Assembly: GCA_003344405.1 (NCBI GenBank)
Contig: NOWV01000161.1
Location: forward strand, 1 to 64,000
Direction of reading: 5' to 3'
DNA from: Trichoplax sp. H2
Taxonomy: Eukaryota > Placozoa > Uniplacotomia > Trichoplacea
Length of the DNA: 64,000 nucleotides
Shown piece after piece: positions 43,801-56,565 of the stretch (position 1 is the stretch's first letter; the number at the start of each line of letters is the position of its first letter). Under the pieces are notes generated by a model that saw only the letters and a list, made by a program, of their open reading frames with translations, was not told the origin of the DNA and ran no database searches. Both the position numbers and the translations under genes were made by a program.

Positions 43801-45404
43801 ACTTACCTAATTACTTTTCTTAGGAGATCAACTTGAAAATTATATCAAAAGTATTACCAATACAATTTGCAATGTGCTATATAGTAAAAATGTTGAAACG
43901 GAAATGAAAAATGCTGTAAACACTTGGATTTGGGTAATATTGTGACCTTTGATACATTTATTTTAATCGATCAAATTTAGATGTTTGCTATACTGTGTCG
44001 ATATTCGTGCTCTTTGTTTCATTATTCTAATTTCGATATTAAAACATCGTTTGATGCATCTTTCCAGTTAATGAAAGCTTTAATTATGCGCAGTCATCCG
44101 TATTCAAATGAAGCTTTAATACAAGTAAACATTCGTCGTAGATTTTGTTTCTTTAAATTATGTTATTATTATTATGATACTTGTAATAGATATTCACTAT
44201 TTAACATATAAATTTATGTATTGTTTAGGTGTTAAAGTTCTTCAAATTGCCAAATGTCGGACATGTTGCCTCAGCAGGCTTTAAAATCATTATTGGCGAC
44301 GAGGAAAATATTCTTTGCGAAAGCACGAATGCTATTGTCAAGGTAAAGATAAGCTTAAAACTTTTCATACGCCATTGATCTATTTTTATATACTGTAGTA
44401 CCAAATTCACTATCACACAGTCTAAATTGATATCCGTTTAACTTTGTGTACTGTACTAGTTTATGTATAAAAATCGATTTTTCATGATGGCATCAGAAAA
44501 ATTAATGGAAAATTACCGTATCGCTTCAAAAGGTAATTACCATAACTATTGCATTTACCGTACTTTAGTATTACTCTCATTTATTGAGGCTAACAAAAGT
44601 TAATCTAATTCATTTACTAGGTATTAAACACCATTACTTAACGGCTTTATCTCATTTGCTTAATGGTGTGCCAAAGCAAATGTTACTAAATCATCTTCAA
44701 ATGGTAAGTCTCTCCAATAAGTACGGTAATAATTTTAGGGATTTGCAAAATCTTCATAAATGAGGTCTAAACAAGTAAGAAGTCGTAACTTTTGAAAAAA
44801 TAAATATACTGCCTTATATATTTAAGTTAATGCCGTTGCTTGTTGAATCTGTGAGTTGCGACGAAGAGTCACTTCGCCTTTCGTCTTTGCAAACATTACG
44901 ACCGTTAATAACTGAAGCTCCTGACATTATCTCCAACTATGTTGCTTCGATGTTGCCTGAGCTCTTGAAATTATGTAACTTTCCGTCCTCCATGGTGATG
45001 CTTATGATATTACTTAAATTACTGTATTTTTTAGCTTTGTTAGGATTGCTAAAACTCGTTATTACTGTGATTGCTTTCTGACTAATTTACTCTTGTAGAA
45101 AATCCGAATATCTGCTCTTCAATCTGTTAACGATTTAGCTTCCCTTCCAATCCACTTGGTTAGCAACACAGCATAGTAAACTTAAGAATAGTTTTTGACG
45201 AAATTAATTGTAAATTTATAATTCAATAAAGCTGTACTATCATTAGTTATCTCCGATCTTAATTTTGATTTTAATACTCAGTAAATTTCTTTTTATTAGG
45301 TCGTTCCATACAAATCTAAAGTTATAAATGAATTGGGTAATACTGTCAATGATAAAAAGAGATTGGTTAGACTAGAAGCTGTGAAATGCAGAAATAACTG
45401 GTAA
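37833..45404 (+). CDS. MMS19: MMS19, cytosolic iron-sulfur targeting HEAT-repeat protein
   Basis: MMS19 works with the CIA2B-CIAO1 targeting complex to deliver Fe-S clusters to nuclear enzymes such as XPD and DNA polymerases. Exon 1 starts at 37833 (a second in-frame ATG is at 37842) and gives LQQLIDEFILGN. Recognisable later segments: YLTSVEHEKRLQGMKLLSEV (from about 38856), the hallmark FGYIQVMDGEKDPRNLLLAL across exons ending near 40020 and starting near 40166, CYFPIDFTP (about 40360-40388), KEDLIIVLRESLTSTRKFA (about 40578-40634), FLLPMLLDKLSSDVQSAKLD (from 40721), LQPIWTAIRQE (about 40925-40957), LLELFMNGQVSVLKP (about 43355-43400), LKFFKLPNVGHVASAGFKI (about 44232-44290), HYLTALSHLLNGVPKQML (about 44630-44685) and the last exon 45300-45404 (VVPYKSKVINEL...DKKRLVRLEA). 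There are many short introns. The exon 1-2 junction near 38350-38440 is not resolved. Confidence 0.95.
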
Positions 45405-47573
45405 AAATTGCTATAATGCATGATACAAAGACAGTAATACTTATCAAATCAATCTATATCTTGTCTGTAAAAAAAAGGACTACAATTGCATCAACTAAAT
45501 TTTTTAATTCATTTTCTGCTGTAGGTTTTTACTGTAATCAATCCAAAAAAGCAACAATGATGAAAAAATATTGATAAGAAACTAAATAATAAATATCGTA
45601 GAAAAGATAGGCTATACCACCTAATGAAAAATGATTGTATTGGTTTGGTAATCACAATTATTTCAATGACATTCTTATGCTCTAATTCCCTTAATATCTA
45701 GCCGAATTATACATGTTATATATTATGATGAATGAACCAATAATACCATTATAAACCACCTACTGTGAATGATTAATCTAGCTACGTTAGAATCATGTAT
45801 TAATAGGGAATAGTTAACGTAGTAAACAATTGATCACATTCCATGATATTGTTTTAATGAAATGATCACGCAAAGGAATTATAGTGATGAACAGAGAATA
45901 ATGATTGTAATTTGACTGTCTTAAAGTTACTTCTACCAAATCCATATTATTTACTTGAATTTTTCTTAGCGCCTGTCAACGTCGAAATGTCATGTAACGG
46001 TGATTGTAGCATACAAACTCATCAACTGTTAATGACCATCAGTAATTTTTTGTTATATAACTTTAACTCACGATTTTATTAACATTTATAACGAATAATG
46101 AAATTATGTACGAACAGAAGCCGAAGTGATTTGCAGTGTTCCAATAGCGTTATTCATATCATAGGGTGAAATAGTGAGTCACCGCAAAGAACATAAACAA
46201 ACTCTGAGGTTATTTCTCTAATAAAGTTCTCATTCAAACTAATCCTAGAGAAAAAGAGAGAATAACTGCCATATTGTATCGAGATATTTAAACATTTTCT
46301 ATCGCGAACAAGCATCTTTAAACAAGCACAAACGCGCCTGGTACATCTGTAGTATGATACTTCAACCATTATAATGAATAACTATTGTAGAAAAATGTGC
46401 TATGTACGTAAATTAAAATCCAGTAAGAAATAGCCATTAAAGGTTACATTTCGATTTTATAATCAAATAACACGTAACAACTATTAAACTTAGACAAATT
46501 TATAGTTGATGTTATTGAACATGGTAGGTATCATTAATTGCGAAAGTTAAGAGTTAGAGAAATTTTATAGGTAATAGAATATATAGAATAATGTATGGAA
46601 AGGATCGTCATCAGTACAGTATAAAGATAAATTTAGGATCACAGACAGCATATGAATATAGTTAGGGTACGCAAATAAATCATTGACGTTGTAAACTTTG
46701 TAACGTTACTGTTAATTAAAATACTAAATTCTATAAGATAGTTCACAGATATTTTGTCAAACAAAGTTAACGCAAATTCAAAAAATTGTAACTTTCATAT
46801 AAAATCGATTGATGAAATATTACAAATTTTCAAGATGCTTGAGGTAAAATAATTAATTACATTTACATGAAATAATAAGGATGATGACGATATTACAACT
46901 TACAGTAAAAAAAAAACAAAAAAAAGCAAGCACTAACAATAACAGCAAGTATAGTATTGCAATTATCTTTACCTCTTTTTCTATTAATTATCTTGGTTAA
47001 CTAACTTATAGTCAGCTAGAAATTGATAAACCAACTCGGAAGTTGAGATTCTGGTAAAGACTACTTTACCGACAAATTATAATCTTTGTAAATGCTTTAG
47101 GTTGTCAATACGCAGCCATAAAATACAGCAATACTGTTTCTAATAGGACTATCATATAGCACATTTACACATATGGGCAAACTACTTGTTACTGTTATAT
47201 CCTACAGGCAAATAAATGTACTAGTTATTTCTTTTATATCTTTTACATCACATAATTCTTCAATGCAAGAAGTCCAAGTATGAAAAATTGCAATTTGGAC
47301 GGCAACTTTCCATCACTTCTACGGTATTTTTCAGTCAAAAAAATTGGAATTCTACCATGCTTTATGATCGACTCGAAGCTATAACATGAAATAAATACTT
47401 TGATTAGAAGGAAACATATCTAATAAATTATGACTAATTAAAGTTATACCGCTACCTACAACTGATGAGATTACATAATAAAATATACCATTTATTACCC
47501 GGAATGATAATATTAAAATTGAATTATAACATAGACATTGATTCTGTAATGCAGGCTTCGGATTGTGTAGAAA
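45405..47573. other. Convergent intergenic region MMS19/CSNK1A1
   Basis: About 2.2 kb, AT-rich, between two gene 3' ends. Only short random ORFs. It may contain a last short CK1 exon and both 3' UTRs. No repeat array seen. Confidence 0.6.
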
Positions 47574-50500
47574 CTAATATTTATTTGACTTAATTTTTAA
47601 AAATACTACAATACTACATCCTATTTTACTGGCTTGCTTACTAAGTGTAAAGAAAGACAATATAATCATACCTCTTAATGAAAAGCCTTTACTTTTTCTC
47701 CCTTCATCTTCCTTTCGTTTTTCGTTATCGTTAGATATATAAGCCTGCTGTTGCTGATGATATTCCATTGTTCGCCAATTTCCAATTCCTCCTTTCGACT
47801 TTTTGTTATCCTCATCTTTACGCTTGTCGCCATCACCAGCAGCTGCTCCAGAAGAAAATTGCTGGTATTCACCTCGAACACCAGATAACAACTTTATTTT
47901 TCGGTTTTCTTCTTCCTTTCTCTTGTCAGTTTCTCCACTCGTAGTAGGATTAAGCTGTTGAGATGATTGCAGATGAGCTTGTTGTGTCGAGGTATTTTGC
48001 ACAGATTTCCTATGTGGTTGCATTTCTTGTTGTTGTTTTTGCTTCAGTATTGTCCAGTCGAAGACAAAATCATATTGATGATTGAGTGTTTTAAACAGGA
48101 TTCGAAATAACTGACGCAGGTACATATAGTCCGGTGGTTCCTCGAATCTTAGGCCACGACAGTAATTAAGATACATTGCAAATTCTGTTGGATATCCCTA
48201 AAGCATTAACCATAATTTAGTTATGTATACGACATGTACAAATTAACGATTCACATATACATTTATGTATCATATTCAGATAAGTCAAAAACAAAAATAA
48301 AAACGTAGCGGGGTAACAAAGTCAATGTTATAGTAGAGAGTATTTATAAAAAAATTAACAATAATAATAGCATAATGAGATGACAATCATTTATGCGACA
48401 TAAATGTACAGTAACTCACTTTGCATAAAACTTCGATAGGCGTTGACATTTTTTTCTCGCTGATTTTTTCATACTTTTGCCTTTTAGTAGCAGCTTTCAA
48501 TCCTTGCCACGGTAAACTAGATCGATTGAAGTACATTAAAACGTAGCCCAACGATTCCATATCATCACGACGCCTAAAAAATAATAAGAAATATCAAATT
48601 ATTCAGAATACGATGATATTTTTCTACAGCTTTTTATATGATAAAGTGATATGACAGTAACGTAATGGTGCTGATTACTGTCGTACTTCTAAAATTTAAA
48701 GTAAGTTAACTTTGTACATCAAAATTACGAGTGCAGTAAAAGTTGGATAACTTACGATTGCTCAATACCCAAATGGGCATTTATGCTTGCATAACGAGCG
48801 GTTCCAGTAAGATTTTTGTCTTCGCGATATTGGATGTGAGCCCGTGATCGACTATCGCGATATTTTTTAGCCAAGCCGTAATCGATAATATATAGCTTGT
48901 TCGCATTACGTCCGCAGCCCATAAGAAAATTGTCCGGCTTAATGTCACGATGGATAAAGTTTTTGTTATGGATAAATTCAATTCGTCCAATCATCTACAA
49001 TGACAATAATAATATTTTTTAGGAATCAAAGCTAGAAAAATTAACTTATCGCATAGCAAAACTGTGATAATCCATTTATGGTAGGAGGATTAGAATAATC
49101 GATCGGTTTCATGGTACAATGTTTAAACGAAGTCAACGACAATCTTTTGAGAGTATTAAATACTGTAGCTATTTTCAGATATAATCGTAATTATATAGTA
49201 GAAAACTATAATACCATAATTATTAAACTAATGAATTCTACAGTGTAGATCTATCTAGTATATAAAGCTAAAGGATTTGTCTGGCAGCAGTTTAAATACC
49301 GTTGCAAGGTAATGAACATCATTTGATGTCAACTTGGTCCAATTAATCAGCATTTAATTACCTTCTACAGTACATCCAGTTTTGACATTTAACTACTTAG
49401 ATTATACGAATATACTCCACAGTACTGATGCGATTTTAGTATTGCTACAATCGCTATCCGGCTTATAATAATTTTTTTACCGCGTGTATAGTTATTTCAT
49501 CGAACCCTAAAGTATTGACTATTGCTATCTAAAATGTATAAGTAGATTTTCGACGTTCGCCTAGCATCACTTCTTACCTGATCTGCTAACATCAATACGG
49601 TTTTCATCGTAAACTTTCTTTGACAGTAATTGAATAAATCTTCCAAACTAGGACCCAATAAATCGATGACCAAAACGTTAAAATCTTTTTCTTGGCCATA
49701 CCACCTACAAAATTGAAATTCAGGACAGTATTAGTAAGCATCTTTAAGTTAACCCATTCATGATTTTATACGAGTACATGAATTTCTTATTTTATTTCCT
49801 TTAATATCCGCTACTCATCTAATATTCTACTCGCTAATGAAAACAGTATAACGTACTACAGAGTAAAACTTTAGAAAGTTATAATTCTTTTTTCAAGACT
49901 CTTAATCAGTGATATCAGAAAACATTGTCTAACACTTTACTAATATTCACGAAATAGATTCAATTTCATTAAGGTTTTCGCTTTCATCACAGTCAAATAT
50001 TTTTATAGTAATAACTTCATTTGAAATTTTTATAAGAGATTACATCCTATAGTATCGTACAATTTAGAAGAATTATTCGTAAATACTATTGTTCGTATTC
50101 TTGTAGATTTAAGGCAGTTATTTTAAGACTGTTGATTGATTATTTGATGAATGTAAGAAGCAGCCATATAGTAATTGTAATTGCTCAAGTTAAGATAATA
50201 CTATTTTTAAGAATATCTCACGACTAGAGTTCTTTCATTTCAGTCAGATTAAGGTAATGGAAAAATAGTTGCTAATTTAATCGATATCACCATCACTTCG
50301 ATTGTTCTTTCGCTTCACTCTTCCGAATGTAGTAGCAATTTTGTGCCGAACAGTACTAACGATGAAGAGTATGAAATATTTACTGTAAACCAATACCAAA
50401 AACTACTGACCTACTGCTATACCGTACATGCCTTAGTTCTGTAAGTTATATTAATTTGATCTGCTGATGTAATGTAACAGTAATAAAAATATTCATAAGT

Positions 50501-53179
50501 TTTACCATATTAGGTAAAATAGGTGACTATGCACTGTTCAACGGCTATAGTAGTGTAGTTAACACGGAGCTTTTTCATTGTTGTCCGATGAAAAAGTAAC
50601 AACATTAAAAAATTATCCCAATGACTGATAGACTAGTGTAAATCCCTTTCTTTTCGCTCAGGTTCAATAAGCAACCTAGACTACCGCAGAATATTAGTAC
50701 TGCATAGGTATACTGTAGCTTTAACAAGGATGAAATGTAGAAGTGGTAATGTCTGTGTAATTTTTTCAATTCATCGCAATTTATTAATTGATCAACTAAT
50801 TAGAATAAATATTGTCAAGATAACTGCACAACCGTACGTGTAGTGAAAAAAATAATCATAAGAAGGTAAATGCGAGAGCGTAGCGAAGACGAATTCAATG
50901 ATATACAGTAATTAAAATGTTGTCTTATTCAAGTACTGTAAGTCCGTGTAGGACGATAATATCAAAGCAAGAAAGTACTTTTCCTGCCGGTCTTCCAATT
51001 GTGTACTGCGTTAGTATATGCATTACTTAAGATTTAGTATCGTCTCTCCGAAACTATGGATAAAAAATCAAATGTGCCACTACGTTACAGTATTAAACAT
51101 ATATCTTCCCCATGAGGATTATAGAGAATTTGCTAATTACTCTAAACTCACCGCTGTATTACAGTAGCCTATTCGGCTAATAACAAATGTTGGCGATGGC
51201 TAAGATATCGAACAGTAAAGTTAATACTGTATTAGAAACTATCTGAAGTCGACGGAGATTATACGGTGTACACATGTAAATAATGTCTGATTACATGCAG
51301 GTCAGCAACTTCAAAAATTCACGGTGATTGAAAAATTAGTGTAGCTATCATCGCATTTAGCAAGAAGACTGTTTTTCATTTCAAACGACAACAAGCTCAC
51401 GAGTCACCACCATCAACAAAAATCTCCGTTACTATTACTAAAATTGATAAATAGTTATTCCAAGTTGATTGCTCACGCCGCACACCTTGGATGAATATCG
51501 GCATCAACGATGGAGTCTGTTTTTAGGCTCCTGACTAGTGTATTGTAACCCCACTACGACTAAACATTTAATCCGATTGAAAGCGCTACATAAAATCCGA
51601 ATCCGATCCGAAAATTGTATTGACCACTTTAACGATATCGATTAACGTTAATAATAAAGAAAGAAATCACTACCTACAGTAGCTTTTGCAAAACTTGGAT
51701 CAAAACTATTGTCCTTGATATGACAGTATTGTTTCTCTTTTAATAAAGTTATTTTCAGCTGCACGAAGGTTATATGGTAACACGATCATGCGAGAAAAAA
51801 CACCGTGTACCGTAAATGGTTTGTTCAATTTAGCCTGATAGGTGTACCGTTGCGAAGTAACTTTATAGCGCAGTCAAGTGCAGAACAGTATAGTTTTCAG
51901 AGATATCTTATATGACAACGTCCAAAAAATGGAAAAAATACTACTGCACTTGTATGGCGGTAATGGAATTTTAAATAGATGATGACAAAAATTTTAAAAT
52001 ACAACATTATATCGTGAAGGCTTTGCGGACGCAGTCTTTTAGTATCGCGAATCCTCCAGTACTGTACGAGTACTAGAGGAGAGTATTTTGTAGTCATACG
52101 TTATCTTTTATCCTAAGCAGTATTATTTTAGACAGTTCTCAGTGGAATTCAAAAAATTTTTTATCATGTCAGTACGGCAATCAAGCTCAGTTTGGAGTAA
52201 GAAATATTCACGTAGTAATCGAATTTTTATGGATAGAACATGTACCTAATTCTAGTCGTGTGCGATATACTGTACATGGCGAAAGGCACTGCAAAGGCAG
52301 AGGATAAATAGATCATCTTTGACTAACCTTAAACGGGGAATACCAACTCCACTTTGAAAAACTTTATACAGCTTAGCTTCGTATAACAATTGTGGATGGC
52401 GTGCACGAATAGATTCCAATTTGACGGCTACCTCCTACAGAAGAACGCATATCAAAAGATGAAAATAGATGTTGGTCAAAAGGTTGAACCATTTTTTTTT
52501 AGGAAGGGGGAAGCTAGCATTTTGGACATTTCTGTCCATACGTCAGTTACATAGAGTCTGTTTTTTACCACTGGGAACGTCCACTTTGCAGCAATACGGA
52601 CAGGCAAACATCTCTTTCTACGCGAACTGTTCAACTAAGATTAAACTAATAAACTTGAGCTTGTTTGCGATTATCATTTTACTCCTTATCTACACACTGG
52701 TATTACCAATATCCTACGGGAAAACATTTTCTACTCATAGAATTGGAAGATGACAAAAAATATCAACAAGATTCAAGACGCAGAGTACAACGTCATTACC
52801 ATCGTACGGTTACTACTGTATGTACTATACGGGAACAGTCCGTACTACGGACAGATGTTGAGAGTTGCACTAGGTTGAAAAGTAAAGTTCAACAATTCAT
52901 TTTTAGTGAATATAAACGTCATGTAGTCTTGAATCTAATCAAGAAAAACAAGTGGTGATATTGGCTAGTCTATCGTCAGTGAAATTTTTAAAACAATTTT
53001 TATTCCAGTTGGGAATCGCCAGTGGGGCATTGTAGACGTTGACTTACCTCGCCATTCGTAATATTGACTGCTTTATAAATTTCACCAAAAGATCCACTGC
53101 CAATTTTTTGCAATAATTTATACTTTCCACCAACAACAAATTCCCCACGAATAGGGTTCGATCGCGAGCTACTGCTCAT
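47574..53179 (-). CDS. CSNK1A1: Casein kinase 1 alpha with extended repetitive tail
   Basis: A Ser/Thr kinase that in animals primes beta-catenin and GLI/Ci for destruction. The ATG at 53179 gives MSSSSRSN, like vertebrate MASSS; the frame upstream has only a TTG. Exons: 53048-53179, 52328-52434, 49578-49704, 48756-48994, 48420-48573, then from 48197 down. Seen: glycine loop GSGSFGEIY, catalytic Lys in [32 protein letters not shown] (Tyr instead of Phe in DFG), [17 protein letters not shown], and the CK1 end [20 protein letters not shown]. The tail is Gln-rich and then carries three charged repeats ([DE]KRK..., at 47889-47927, 47790-47828 and 47685-47723). The true 3' end is uncertain: the frame runs to a stop at 47574 (460 aa in all, against about 337 in human), but a GT donor after KSKGFSLRG could splice to an unseen last exon. 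Confidence 0.95.
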
Positions 53180-53489
53180 CTTGAAAGTCTGTATAGGGCA
53201 CTCCAACTAATGGCTGCCTAGATTAACTTGTTGAAAGTAAACTTCAATGAAGGGAAAAAAATTCTTTCACCGCTAATTCCTTCCTACTCACTACCTCTCT
53301 CGTCTTTGTGAAGAAAAATACCTTGGTACTGAAGCTAGTCGTGCAAGTCGACCGTCTTGGGGTTGTCACATCACCAAGTGACACACTACAGTACGTCAAC
53401 TACAGTACAGTACAATAACGCAAAGTCCGCCACACTTCACTGCAGTGCACTGTTCGGGACAGTACTCGGGTAAATAGGCTAATAATGAA

Positions 53490-53573
53490 GAAATTAATAA
53501 TTATTATTATTCTTATGATCATTATTATTATCACTAATAAATATTATTATTATTATATTATTATTAATTAATA
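53490..53573. repeat. (ATT)n microsatellite
   Basis: An imperfect run of ATT/AAT triplets of about 80 bases, interrupted by a few C and G. Confidence 0.85.
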
Positions 53574-53609
53574 GGGTTACCTCTGGTCACACTAGTCAAG
53601 TCAAACGAA

Positions 53610-53830
53610 TGACACAGTAAGTACAGTACTGTACTGTACTGTACAGTACAGTCTCCGTTAGCTGATTCATTTGACGCCTTTGGCGACGTTGATATGACAT
53701 ACGGTACACTTACGTACAAACTACACCACCTGTATGGTACCGTACTATACACTGTACTGTATGGTACCGTAGTTCCTCAAGCCTGCATTTCCTACAGTAC
53801 ATTGTATTGTAGCTGATCGGACGATACCTT
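53610..53830. repeat. TACAGTA/TACTGTA-rich tract
   Basis: Overlapping palindromic words (GTACAGTACTGTACTGTAC and relatives) recur across about 200 bases. They can pair within the strand. Confidence 0.7.
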
Positions 53831-56565
53831 TCACCACTCTGTTGTTACCACCAAGCCTGTTAGTCTGTTACGCCTGTTATTTAGGCTGTTGCTGTAGTGA
53901 CGATTGTAAACTATAAACGTAAACGAAGAATCCCTTTTACAGTAGCATCTCAAAGGCATCTACCAATCGACTGTTCTCAATACATAATGTGTACAGTATA
54001 CTGGACTGTATACTGTAGTAGCGCCTATTAGCTTCTATGAGGGTACATGAGTTACTTGTAGAACTCCACAGTGACGTTGTGTCCATCCTATTGCCATAGC
54101 AACATACTTAGCAACCAACTTAGCAACCAACACTGGTGTCACCGCTGACATTCCATTCAATCATATTCTACGCTTTGACCTAGGCAGTCCATCCTAGACT
54201 CGATAGGTATAAAATGTCTTAGGTAGAGGTAGAAATATCGGCCAAATAAATTCATCTTATATCTTCAACCCCAGCTTAAGTAACAGTATAAATGAATTAT
54301 AGATCAAGGTACAGTACATGATCCATCACTATCGTAGGCTAGGGATAAAAGAAATAAAAAGAAAGAAATGCACCTAAGCTATCGATGCATTTAACTGTTG
54401 CATCGTTGATTGCACTCGTAATGTTGTATATCTCTGACGAAGATATTAAAGTATATTTAAATTCAGTTTGCTCATACACTATTGTTAGCCTTTCCTTACC
54501 TGTCTGACAGCATAAAGTCTCTGATCTACTATAAAACGGTAGTCGATTACTATTATGTACGTATCGTTCAATTCCCCTCCACTTTTACAAATGAAATGCG
54601 CCTACTACAGGAAATGTATAATGCACAATTATAAATGATTTACTAATTATAATATACCTAAATACATTCGCACACAATCAGAAATAAGCTGCAGAGTATT
54701 ACATAGCGTTGAAAGAGAAAGAGTTCAAAAATATTAAAATATTAAATCAAAAGAGATAACTCAACGTCATCTATAAATTGTTACACCATCAATATAAATA
54801 TAGCCTACATTGAAGTTATACAATGGTTGTTGGCTTCTATAATATCATTTATGTTTATTAATCTAGTGCATCCTAGAATTGACACTATTAAAATGTCGAA
54901 CATATCATTTTCTGCTCAATTTTTCCCTATCTTTCAATTTTCTATCAACTTTTAAAAATGAAGTATTAATAGGTAAATATTTATAAGCTATTCATCGCTA
55001 TCCATAATACCACATACGTTGATTAAAAATACTGTATACTGTACGCTGTAGGATATCCGATGCTGCCAAAAGAGAAACAATCTTATAAAACGACATGAAA
55101 TGAATAAATGAAAAGAAATGGACCATTATTTGTATTGCTTGTTGTGTCTTTGATTACAATTATAGGAATTCGAATTCAGATAATTAAACCCATAATTTCG
55201 CTAATATTTCATAACTAATGAGCACTTAATGTCAACGAATAATTATAGCACAATTCGATAAATTTTAAAATATAGATTAATAAGATGAAATGGGCTGCAA
55301 TTAAATCACTTATATGTACATGCTATAGTTCCTAAGAAAGGATACTAGTATAACTTAGTAGTGTACGAGTACGTTATTACGTTTTTATCATAAAAAAATT
55401 TTAGTATTCCCATATCTTCAATTACACTCTTGTCAATATCATTACAGAACAAATTTCAATTAATTTATATTTATATTGCAGCTATGTATTGTATAAAATA
55501 ATGCTAAAAGTAAGCTAAAGTAACTTTTCTTTAAGCAATTTCTATAGTATGATAAAATAAAAGAATCTAAAACAATACTTGAATGAGCTTACTGTAGCCG
55601 CAGATACAATGTTATAACATGTTAGCATGAAAGTATGCTACATAACCTAAAAAGGCGCTGGAAACAATGTTCTTCAATATACGTACAAGGGCTACAACCC
55701 TAGTAGCATGTATCATTTAATACTATTAGCCATTCATAAACACTGTTAGAAAATTGAACTTATATTATATTGATATCTTAGATGATCCAAGCTGACACCA
55801 GAGCTTACGTACAATGGTAGACGCAAAAGTTATCAAGGCCAACCCATTACTTATTTATAAGTACATACGCATATTAACGTGATCAGTAACAATGTTATCT
55901 ATGCAATAGTTTATTGATGCACGTAGCAATTTTTAATGTCATAAAGTCTTAAAGAAACATTTGCGCTACAATTAAAAAATTTTCCACTGAAAATTTATCG
56001 CATAAATTAAAATTCAATGAAGCCACCCAATAACTGGATAAATAGTTCAAGAGTATGTATAATCTAGAAAATTTATAACTCATCTGTAATAATTATGATT
56101 AATCAGATGATATATACTGAAGAAATCTGATAGAAGTGGAGAAAATAACAGCTATTTCAATATATAAGTAAATAATATCTGCTGTACTTTCATTTCAATA
56201 TTATCAAACTTATTCTCTATATTAACAAGTAAAGTTTACTGCATACCGTATTTAGCTGTCTATTTAACTAAAAACTATATAAAAATGTTAATCCAGTACT
56301 GAGAAAACATGTTTTAAAAATTGGTATAACTCAATTATTGATGATATAATAACACGGTACTTTCAGTTAAATAATAAAGGACAGTATTCTGATAGTTGTG
56401 GTATATTACGTATATTAACTGTAAACAATATTTCCTTTGTCATCAACTATAGTGATACATATAGAACTGCAACATAATCGTCAATATACATGAAATACAG
56501 ATGCATTATCTAAAGTACAAGAAGGACCACACTTTAAATATTAAGCCTCAACTGTTACAGCAGAA

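Larger units (their letters stand above)
53180..56565. other. Intergenic region between CSNK1A1 start and SUPV3L1 end
   Basis: About 3.4 kb without a supported gene. The part next to the kinase (to about 53830) holds an ATT microsatellite and dense GTACAGTAC-type words; the rest is plain AT-rich DNA. It should contain the CK1 promoter; no element was identified. Confidence 0.6.

Noticed and set aside
52469-52958. Two overlapping plus-strand ORFs within the CK1 gene region
   Set aside because: They are antisense to a CK1 alpha intron and have no recognisable features.
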